Below are positions 34,307-40,133 of a DNA stretch of 40,133 bases, piece by piece. The DNA comes from Gammaproteobacteria bacterium. Its GTDB lineage: Bacteria; Pseudomonadota; Gammaproteobacteria; Steroidobacterales; Rariloculaceae. Positions within the stretch are counted from its first letter, which is position 1. Each line of letters opens with the position of its first letter. The translations under genes and the position numbers were made by a program. The stretch is from the NCBI GenBank assembly GCA_022820625.1, contig JAJEFE010000150.1, positions 1-40,133 on the forward strand. Reading direction: 5' to 3'. The notes beneath the pieces are model-generated. The model was not told the DNA's origin, did no database searches, and saw only the letters and a list, made by a program, of their open reading frames with translations.

Positions 34307-34475
34307 ATGGGCGGCGGACTGGCAGGCGCGGATGCTCACTGCCAGGCACTCGCCGAAGAGGTCGGGGCCGGCGATCGCACATGGCGCGCCTACCTCAGCA
34401 CCCAGGCGCGTCCCGACCAGCCCGCGGTCAACGCCCGCGACCGCACCGACGACCGCAAGCACCATTCACATGCCC
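34307..34475 (+). pseudogene. Fragment of a lectin-like/DUF exported protein gene
   Basis: On the plus strand a frame reads GGLAGADAHCQALAEEVG, then AGDRTWRAYLST and VNARDR. This pattern is familiar from a family of exported lectin-like hypothetical proteins whose members continue with a GPWYNAKG-type segment. Here the signal peptide before it and everything after NARDR are missing, and the frame runs into noise. It fills most of the 259-bp gap between the ABC permease gene and the DUF6152 gene, both on the other strand. Remnant of a lost gene; the family recognition is from memory. Confidence 0.55.
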
Positions 34476-34503
34476 CTCTGAGAACGGCACGGTCACCGGT
34501 TCC

Positions 34504-35703
34504 TCACTCCGTCGTCAGCGCCTCCACCGGCTCGAGAGCGGCGGCAGCTCGAGCCGGCAAAACGCCGGCGACGAGGCCGATCAGCACCGCGACCGCTTCG
34601 GCCAGGATCACGTACAGCGGAGCGATTTGCGCCGGCAGCGCGGGTACGGTGACCTGAATGATTCCAACCACGGTGAAGCCCACCAGCAACCCACCGAGGC
34701 CTCCCAGTCCCGCCAGCAGAACCGCTTCGCCGAGAAATAGCCGGGATATCCGGCGCCGACGGGTGCCCACGGCTCGCAGGAGTCCGATCTCGGCGGTGCG
34801 TTCGCGGACTGCGATGGTCATGATCGTGAAGATGCCCACGCCGCCCACCAGCAGAGAGATGCCGCCCAGCGCGGCGACGCCCAGGGTCAGGACGTTCAGG
34901 ATGGAGCCGAGCACGTCCAGCATCTGTTGCTGACTGAGGACAGTAAAGTCTTCACCGCCGTGGCGGGCGATCAGCATGCGCTGGACGCTGGCCATCACTT
35001 CCTCCACCGGCGCGTTTTCCTCGTAAAGCAGGTCGATTTCCTGCAGACCCTCGCGGTTGAACATGGCCAGGCCGCTGGCCGCCGGGATAAAGACCGAATC
35101 GTCGAGATCGAATCCCAGCGTGTCGCCCTTGGGTTCCATGACGCCGATGACGCGATAGCGGTCGCCGCCGATGCGCACGCGGTCGTTCAAGGGGTTTTCC
35201 GAGCCGTACAATTCCTCGTAGGCCGTCGCGCCGAGCACGGCAACCGGACGCGCCCGGTCCAGTTCATCGTCGGGGAGAAACTCGCCGAGAGCGACGTCGA
35301 ACGAGAAGGCGATGTCGAACGCCGGGCCTACGGCGAAAACCATCACCGAGCGCTCGCGTCCCTGGGCCTCCACCGAAGCCTGGCCTGAAACCAGGGGCAC
35401 CGAGTGGGTAGCATAGGGCACCCGGCGCAATGCCTCCGCATCGGCGAGACTGAGAGGACGCACGGAGTTGAATACGCCGGCGGAAACACCAAGGGTGTTG
35501 GCCTTGCCTGGCTGTATGGCCAGGATGTTGGTTCCGAACTGGGTGAATTCCTCGACGATGTATTGGCTCACGCCCTGGCCGATGGATGTCAGCAGGACCA
35601 CGGCCGTGACGCCGATGCCGATCCCCAGCGACGTCAGCGCGCTGCGCAGGCGATGCGCCAGCACCGATCGCAGCGTGAACCGTAATGCGTCGCGGGCGAG
35701 CAT
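34504..35703 (-). CDS. MacB/LolE-type ABC transporter permease (second permease)
   Basis: Inner-membrane FtsX-type permease of 399 residues. The first transmembrane segment (about 20-42, RSALTSLGIGIGVTAVVLLTS region) is followed by a large periplasmic MacB_PCD-like domain (about 45-265). The C-terminal FtsX domain has three helices, with the coupling motif RTAEIGLLRAVGTRRR, and ends PARAAAALEPVEAL. It starts 3 bases after the stop of the first permease, so the two are paralogues in one operon and probably form a heterodimer. The likely role is mechanotransmission or extraction of an envelope substrate. Confidence 0.9.
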   Translation of the reverse strand: MLARDALRFTLRSVLAHRLRSALTSLGIGIGVTAVVLLTSIGQGVSQYIVEEFTQFGTNILAIQPGKANTLGVSAGVFNSVRPLSLADAEALRRVPYATHSVPLVSGQASVEAQGRERSVMVFAVGPAFDIAFSFDVALGEFLPDDELDRARPVAVLGATAYEELYGSENPLNDRVRIGGDRYRVIGVMEPKGDTLGFDLDDSVFIPAASGLAMFNREGLQEIDLLYEENAPVEEVMASVQRMLIARHGGEDFTVLSQQQMLDVLGSILNVLTLGVAALGGISLLVGGVGIFTIMTIAVRERTAEIGLLRAVGTRRRRISRLFLGEAVLLAGLGGLGGLLVGFTVVGIIQVTVPALPAQIAPLYVILAEAVAVLIGLVAGVLPARAAAALEPVEALTTE

Positions 35704-35706
35704 CCG

Positions 35707-36915
35707 TCAACGCCCTGCCAGCGCTTCCACGGGATCCAGCCGCGCGGCCCGGCGCGCAGGCAGAATCCCGAAGACCAGGCCGCTCGACACTGCAATCGCG
35801 ACGGCAGCGACCAGGGCCCAGGACGGCGCGGAAAACTCGACGATCGGAAAGGCCGCGTTCAGCAGTCTGGCAGCGAAGGTTCCGAAACCAAGTCCCACCA
35901 GGGCGCCCAGCATGGACAGGAAAACCGCCTCCGTGAGGAACAGCCCGATGATCTGTCGCTGTTTCGCCCCCAGCGCCTTCAGCAACCCGATCTCCTCCGT
36001 GCGCTGACTGACCGCTACGAGCATCACGTTCATGATCAGGACGCCCGCGACCACGAGGCTGATTGCGGCGATTCCCGCAAGCGCATAGGTGATCGCGTCG
36101 AAAATGGTATTGAACGTATCGAGGACCGCATCGCGGGACACGACGGTGATGTCTTCCTCGCCCTGGTGACGGCCCTTGACGATCTCGATCACATCCCGGC
36201 GCGCGCCCTCGATCGCGTCATTGCTGACGACTTCCACGATAATCCGCAACAGGCTGGTGGCATTGAAGATCTGCTGAGCGCTCGCTACCGGTACGATCAC
36301 CAGTTCATCGGTATTGAACGGCCCGGTCAGTCCAGCCTGGGCCAGCACTCCGATCACCCGGCAGCGGGCGTCGCCAATGCGGACCCACTGCCCGAGCGGG
36401 TCTGCTCGCCCGAAGAACTCGTCGCGCACGACGCTGCCCAGAACGCACACCGGCGAGGCAACGTCCATGTCAAGCTCGGGGAGGAATTGCCCGGCCCGCA
36501 TGGACCAGTGCTGAACGGTGCGCATCTTGCTTGTCGTGCCGAGGACGGTGATCTCCCGTTCCCGCTGGCGCCAGGACGCAGTGCCGCTGCCGATAATGGC
36601 GGGAGCGACCTGGGAGACGAGGGGGCTGCGCTCGATGGCCATCGCATCGTCAACCGTCAGGTCGCGCGGGGTTTCGCCGATCATCATTCCCGCGCCGCCG
36701 CCGGTGGTATCCGACTTGCCGGGGAATACGACCAGCAGATTGGTGCCCAGTGAGGCGAATTCGCCGGTCACGTAACGGCGCGCGCCTTCGCCGACCGAGG
36801 TCAGCAGCACCACGGCGGTCACGCCGATGGCCACGGCGAGCAGCAGCATGGAGGTGCGCAGCGGATAGCGCAGGATCGACTGCATCGCCAGCCGCGTGGT
36901 ATCGACGGGTTTCAT
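35707..36915 (-). CDS. MacB/LolC-type ABC transporter permease (first permease)
   Basis: A 402-residue FtsX-type permease with the same layout as its neighbour: N-terminal helix (about 18-40), periplasmic domain (45-270), then three helices with RTEEIGLLKALGAKQRQ and a C-terminal PARRAARLDPVEALAGR. Its ATG overlaps the stop of the ATPase gene by 4 bases (ATGA). Both permeases keep the conserved coupling helix, so both should contact the ATPase. No HlyD/MacA-type adaptor gene lies beside it, unlike standard macAB sets. Confidence 0.9.
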   Translation of the reverse strand: MKPVDTTRLAMQSILRYPLRTSMLLLAVAIGVTAVVLLTSVGEGARRYVTGEFASLGTNLLVVFPGKSDTTGGGAGMMIGETPRDLTVDDAMAIERSPLVSQVAPAIIGSGTASWRQREREITVLGTTSKMRTVQHWSMRAGQFLPELDMDVASPVCVLGSVVRDEFFGRADPLGQWVRIGDARCRVIGVLAQAGLTGPFNTDELVIVPVASAQQIFNATSLLRIIVEVVSNDAIEGARRDVIEIVKGRHQGEEDITVVSRDAVLDTFNTIFDAITYALAGIAAISLVVAGVLIMNVMLVAVSQRTEEIGLLKALGAKQRQIIGLFLTEAVFLSMLGALVGLGFGTFAARLLNAAFPIVEFSAPSWALVAAVAIAVSSGLVFGILPARRAARLDPVEALAGR

Positions 36916-37595
36916 GACGATGCGCCGTTGTGGTCCCGGATGATCCTGCCGTCGCGCATCGCCAGGCGCCGGCGCGCCTGACCGCCGATTTCAGGATCGT
37001 GGGTGACCACCAGGAGGCTCAGGCCGTCGCGATTCAGCCTGTGGAGGATATCGATGACCTCCTTGCTGGACTGCGAATCCAGGTTCCCGGTGGGCTCATC
37101 CGCCAGCAGCACTTTCGGACTCATGACGATCGCCCGGCCGATGGCAACGCGCTGGCGCTCGCCGCCGGACAGCTGATCGGGGCGGTGGTCGAGGCGTTCC
37201 CCGAGCCCCATGGAATTCAGTACATGCCGGGCGCGCTCGCGACGCGTCGCCATGGGCACGCCGGCCAGGACCATTGGAAGTTCGACATTCTCCAGGGCGT
37301 TCAGGCGCGGGATCAGGTGAAAGGACTGGAATACGAAGCCGATGTTCTGCTGCCGCTGATCCGCAAGTCTGCTGTCGTCGAGTTTCGCAACGTCGGTCCC
37401 GTCGAGCCGGTACGACCCGAGGGTGGGCCGGTCCAGCAATCCGAGGATGTTGAGCAGGGTCGACTTGCCCGATCCCGACGGCCCCATGATCGAGATGAAT
37501 TCTCCCGATTCGATGGCGAGATCCACCTGGTCGAGGGCATGGACGGTCTGGTCGCCCACCTGGAAGTGGCGGCTGACCTGTCGCAGTTCGATCAT
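36912..37595 (-). CDS. ABC transporter ATPase (MacB/LolD type)
   Basis: Cytoplasmic nucleotide-binding subunit of 227 residues. Walker A is GPSGSGKST (38-46), followed by the Q-loop (FVFQSFHLIPRL), signature LSGGERQRVAIGRA, Walker B VLLADEPTGNLDS and H-loop VTHD. The FHLIPRLNALENVELPM stretch is typical of the MacB/LolD/FtsE group. The start ATG at 37595 is the family-typical MIELRQVSRHF; longer in-frame upstream sequence lies in the DUF6152 gene. It begins 11 bases after that gene ends and overlaps the first permease gene by 4 bases. Confidence 0.93.
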   Translation of the reverse strand: MIELRQVSRHFQVGDQTVHALDQVDLAIESGEFISIMGPSGSGKSTLLNILGLLDRPTLGSYRLDGTDVAKLDDSRLADQRQQNIGFVFQSFHLIPRLNALENVELPMVLAGVPMATRRERARHVLNSMGLGERLDHRPDQLSGGERQRVAIGRAIVMSPKVLLADEPTGNLDSQSSKEVIDILHRLNRDGLSLLVVTHDPEIGGQARRRLAMRDGRIIRDHNGASS

Positions 37596-37606
37596 CGGTT
37601 CGCGGG

Positions 37607-38008
37607 TCAGCCCGGGTCCGTCCCGAGGAAGAAATTTCTTCCGTCGGGCGTGGTGACGCTCCGTCCATTGACCACCGGTTCCCCGCTTCGCGCGAGATAA
37701 CCGTTGACGATCACCTCGGTTCCCACCGGGAAGTCGGTCCTGCGCAGGCCGCGCCGCAGCAATTGAGTCGCCCCGCCTGCCTCGATCGCCCAGTTGGTCA
37801 CGGTGCCGTCCGGGTTCGTGACGTCGATATAGAGCCACCCGTGGGGATTAACCCACTCCATCCTCGTCAGCGTTCCGCGCAACTCGATGGGTTTCTCTAC
37901 ATCGAACTCGGCTGCGAAGGAATGGTGTGCGTCCGCGGGGGCCGCGAACAGCAGGACCACAGGCAGCACGCGGGCAGCGCCGGGAAAACCAGGTATCGAC
38001 TTGTGCAT
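37607..38008 (-). CDS. DUF6152-family exported protein (copy 3, in the ABC operon)
   Basis: A 133-residue periplasmic protein. ATG at 38008 has GGGAG 8 bases upstream; in-frame upstream codons overlap the preceding gene. The signal peptide (1-27) ends ADA, and the mature chain begins HHSFAAEFDV (His28-His29). NPHGWLYIDV (54-63), WAIEAGG, LLRRGLRRTDFPVGTEVIV and a C-terminal PDGRNFF follow. It lies 47 bases after the WEGDTLVV gene at 38056 and 11 bases before the ABC ATPase gene, so the DUF6152 protein and transporter are almost certainly made together. Function is unknown; partner or substrate of the transporter is inferred. Confidence 0.82.
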   Translation of the reverse strand: MHKSIPGFPGAARVLPVVLLFAAPADAHHSFAAEFDVEKPIELRGTLTRMEWVNPHGWLYIDVTNPDGTVTNWAIEAGGATQLLRRGLRRTDFPVGTEVIVNGYLARSGEPVVNGRSVTTPDGRNFFLGTDPG

Positions 38009-38055
38009 GTCTGTGACTCCCGGGAGCATCTTGCAGCGGAACGGGCGAGCGCCCG

Positions 38056-39075
38056 TCACGGTGGCGGTGCGACCCCCCTGAACCATCGAAAACCGAGTTC
38101 GCGCAGCGACGCCGCGCTCGGCCCATTGCCCTCGTAGCAGGCGACTTCCCAATACTCGTCTGCATAGGGATCCTCAAACTGGCCCGCGCCTGCCGCAACA
38201 GCGCCGGGTATGCGAGAACCTCTTGTCTGTGGACCTGTGCCTGGCCGCCTCTTCGGGAAGTTCATCTTCCAGGGCCTGGCATAGATCGTCGGGTCCTCGA
38301 TCGTGATCTCGTAGTTGATCGTATCCGCGTCCGCCAGCCGCAAGCGCTCGATCATGCGCGTGTTCTCGGAAAAAAAGTGCCCCGTGCTGTCGAACCAACT
38401 CTTGCCGTTGAGATTGGTCACCTCCACGACCAGCGTATCGCCCTCCCAGCGGCCGCGCGAGATCCCGAACCAGAACTTTGCATCCTCATCGAACGGCGCA
38501 CGCCCGTCGGTGGGTATCACGCGGTAGCCGGTGGCGCCGAGCATGATGACCTTGCCCGGTTGCTGAACGATCTCCACCTCTTCGAAGGAGAACTCCGGCA
38601 TGAAATACAGACAATACGAACTCGGGCTGGCGTACAGCCGCTCGCCCGACTCGCCGGGCCAGCCCCGCGCCAGACCGGCGAGAATCTCGTTGCGCCTGGC
38701 CATCGCCCAGGGTGTGTACGGTACCTTGCCGTCCGGTGGATCGGAGATAAAGGTTTCCTGGGCCGGCGTGGTCACGTCGATGTATTCGTGGTCTTCCAGG
38801 TAGCTGAGGCCGTCGCCTCCGGAGGCGCCCCACACGCCTTGGAGGTCGGGCACGCCTTCGGGCGTACGCGGAGGACTGTAGGGAGGGAGCAGGGCTTTCT
38901 CGGCGAGCCATGTCGGGGCCATGGGTATCTTCGGCGCATCCTCCCGCCAGAAGGCCTGCCCGGCTGCGGATCCCGGCGCCAGAAACAAGACCTTGATCGC
39001 CACCGCCAGTGCCAGGAGGGTAGCTGTCGGCGCCGTGATGGTTGTGAAAATTCGATGTCTCTTCCGATGGCTCAT
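38056..39075 (-). CDS. Exported WEGDTLVV-family protein (paralogue C, in the ABC operon)
   Basis: A 339-residue exported protein with a long N-terminal signal or anchor (hydrophobic about 17-38). Domain features are PPRTPEGVPDLQGVW (68-82), Cys155 in SYCLYF, a KVIML strand, YRVIPTDGR, ISRGRWEGDTLVV (205-217), NGKSWFDSTGHFFSE, ERLR, YEITIEDPTIYARPW and Cys313. It is clearly paralogous to the gene at 39112 (shared PPRT, PDLQG, WEGDTLVV and TIEDP motifs). It starts 36 bases after that gene ends and lies 47 bases before the DUF6152 gene. Enzyme or binding protein cannot be told from sequence. Confidence 0.82.
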   Translation of the reverse strand: MSHRKRHRIFTTITAPTATLLALAVAIKVLFLAPGSAAGQAFWREDAPKIPMAPTWLAEKALLPPYSPPRTPEGVPDLQGVWGASGGDGLSYLEDHEYIDVTTPAQETFISDPPDGKVPYTPWAMARRNEILAGLARGWPGESGERLYASPSSYCLYFMPEFSFEEVEIVQQPGKVIMLGATGYRVIPTDGRAPFDEDAKFWFGISRGRWEGDTLVVEVTNLNGKSWFDSTGHFFSENTRMIERLRLADADTINYEITIEDPTIYARPWKMNFPKRRPGTGPQTRGSRIPGAVAAGAGQFEDPYADEYWEVACYEGNGPSAASLRELGFRWFRGVAPPP

Positions 39076-39111
39076 TCGATAGCGTGCTCCGATATCCGCT
39101 GTTCTTCCAAC

Positions 39112-39912
39112 TCAGTGTTCCTCGAAAAAGGCAGATTCGGGGTTGTCCCATTCCTGTTCCAGCAGGTACGCATGGCACTGATATTCCAGTAGCTCCATAT
39201 TTTGCTCCTGACGCCGATAGAGTGGCATGCTGATCGTCCAGGGTCGCGTGAAGACATTCGGATCTTCGATGGTGGCTTCGTAGAGCAAGTGATTCGGGCC
39301 CGTGGGTGTGTAGCGTTCGACGACGTGCAGTGCCTCGCTGTGGTAATTCCCCGCCCGGTCGAACCACGTCTTGTCGTTGAAATGGATGACATCCACCACA
39401 AGCGTATCGCCCTCCCAGTGGCCGCGGGAGTCCCCCATCCACCAGTCGATCGGACCGGGAGGATGCGGATTACCGTTCATGTGAATATAGCGAACGGTGC
39501 GCAAGTACTCGTAAGCGATCGTGACCTTGTCGGCCTGTTGAATGATCTGAAACGGGTACGGCATGTAGGTGATGCGGGGCACTCCCGGAAGATAGCACCT
39601 GTTTTCCGGATCGAGCGTGGCGCGCTGTTCGAAGTTCACCTTCCGTCCCTCCAGTGCCGAGTCCAGGTAGGGGATGGTCCCTCCTTCCACCACGCTCTGC
39701 CCGGCGGGTACGCCGATGCTCGCAGAATGGTCCTCGAGGTCCCACGCGGCCGTGTTGAGAACCTGCCAGATTCCCTGCAGGTCAGGATGCCCGTCTGCCG
39801 TGCGAGGCGGTGTGTAGGGGGACGCGGCCTCGGTTTGCCCCAGCCCGGTCATGGGCAAGAGGACGCAAGTCGCCGTCAGAGTGAACATCGACGGTACAAA
39901 CCAACGTTTCAC
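39112..39912 (-). CDS. Exported WEGDTLVV-family protein (paralogue D, first gene of the ABC operon)
   Basis: A 266-residue exported protein, taking GTG at 39912 as start because GGGGGAT lies 5-6 bases upstream and a normal signal peptide (1-26) then follows; in-frame ATGs at 39930 and 39954 have no clear ribosome-binding site. Features are PPRTADGHPDLQGIW (35-49), Cys106 in CYLPGVPRITY, QQADKVTIAYEY, DWWMGDSRGHWEGDTLVV (156-173), NDKTWFDRAGNYHSE, VVERYTP, YEATIEDPNVFTRPW and Cys246. It is closest to the C-terminal domain of the fusion at 30654. The promoter for the whole unit should lie in 39913-40056. Confidence 0.82.
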   Translation of the reverse strand: MKRWFVPSMFTLTATCVLLPMTGLGQTEAASPYTPPRTADGHPDLQGIWQVLNTAAWDLEDHSASIGVPAGQSVVEGGTIPYLDSALEGRKVNFEQRATLDPENRCYLPGVPRITYMPYPFQIIQQADKVTIAYEYLRTVRYIHMNGNPHPPGPIDWWMGDSRGHWEGDTLVVDVIHFNDKTWFDRAGNYHSEALHVVERYTPTGPNHLLYEATIEDPNVFTRPWTISMPLYRRQEQNMELLEYQCHAYLLEQEWDNPESAFFEEH

Positions 39913-39995
39913 TCGATCCCCCGTTGCCATTCGAAACAGCTTTGAATCGATCATAGGAGATCGATTCTTTACCGGCAAGAATGGCGCCGGACCGC

Positions 39996-40133
39996 TAGGA
40001 GGCTGCGCCGTAGGAAATTAATGAGATAATTGTGTCGCAGTTTGTGGGAGATTGCGATGCCGACGACGTTTCGTCCCTATCATCCGGATCAGGGTTTGTT
40101 GCTGCCGTCCGATATGAGGGACTGGTTGCCGGA
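39996..40133 (+). mobile_element. Left end of an IS1182-family insertion sequence (partial)
   Basis: The transposase start at 40057 shows that the window runs into an insertion sequence. The exact left end is uncertain. TAGGAGGCTGCGCCGTAGG beginning at 39996 is a candidate terminal repeat by position only; the right end is outside, so it cannot be confirmed here. Confidence 0.45.
40057..40133 (+). CDS. IS1182-family transposase, N-terminal part
   Basis: Only 25 codons lie inside the window. They read TTFRPYHPDQGLLLPSDMRD followed by WLP, which matches the highly conserved start of IS1182-family DDE transposases (TFRPYxPDQ, LLLP, DWLPE). GGGAG lies 6 bases before the ATG. The gene is open to the window edge. 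The element is inserted just upstream of, and divergent from, the WEGDTLVV/ABC operon and could influence its promoter. Confidence 0.8.
   Translation, partial: MPTTFRPYHPDQGLLLPSDMRDWLP

Overview
The window (about 40 kb, GC-rich) looks like chromosomal DNA of a gammaproteobacterium. The housekeeping genes that suggest this are mpl, rnd, hspQ, a CpdA-like phosphodiesterase, a periplasmic Do-type protease and a TonB-dependent receptor. PPi-dependent phosphofructokinase, tripartite tricarboxylate transport, sulfotransferase, many SDRs and DUF6152 proteins fit a free-living or invertebrate-associated marine lineage; that ecological reading is inference. No rRNA, tRNA or CRISPR array was recognised by eye.

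Layout. 1-5770: tail of an unidentified gene, Do protease, a 12-bp hairpin, a TonB-dependent receptor, and a convergent DUF4143-type ATPase preceded by four 23-bp tandem repeats. 6035-9724: pfp, a divergent FAD amine oxidase, and adk. 9721-13413: a compact plus-strand run of SDR, a sterol-reductase C-terminal remnant, an internally deleted DUF1214 gene, a sulfotransferase and a second SDR, plausibly acting on a hydrophobic alcohol. 13442-17522: a VapBC-type toxin-antitoxin pair, rnd, divergent mpl, then hspQ and rubredoxin. 17571-22733 (minus): LVIVD-repeat protein, small exported protein, TolC-like lipoprotein, multicopper oxidase and CpdA-like phosphodiesterase, tightly packed and possibly copper related. 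22877-25180: exported RidA and a convergent SulP transporter. 25251-30594 (plus): SDR, TctC, a short leader-like ORF, TctB, TctA and MmgE/PrpD, a carboxylate uptake and catabolism operon.

30654-39912 is the most unusual part. It carries three copies of the DUF6152 family (two stand-alone, one fused) and four copies of an exported family marked by a WEGDTLVV motif and two conserved cysteines (three stand-alone, one fused to DUF6152). Two WEGDTLVV genes and one DUF6152 gene sit directly upstream of, and apparently in one transcription unit with, a three-subunit MacB/LolCDE-like ABC transporter that has no visible periplasmic adaptor. A second DUF6152 plus WEGDTLVV pair follows, then a crotonase. 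The natural fusion and the shared operon suggest these proteins work together at the cell envelope. This is the best candidate for an undescribed system here.

The window also shows gene erosion: a sterol-reductase tail, DUF1214 and TolC genes that appear to have lost internal segments in frame, a lectin-like fragment at 34307, and a possible RidA leader duplication inside the tct operon. The right edge enters an IS1182-family insertion sequence.
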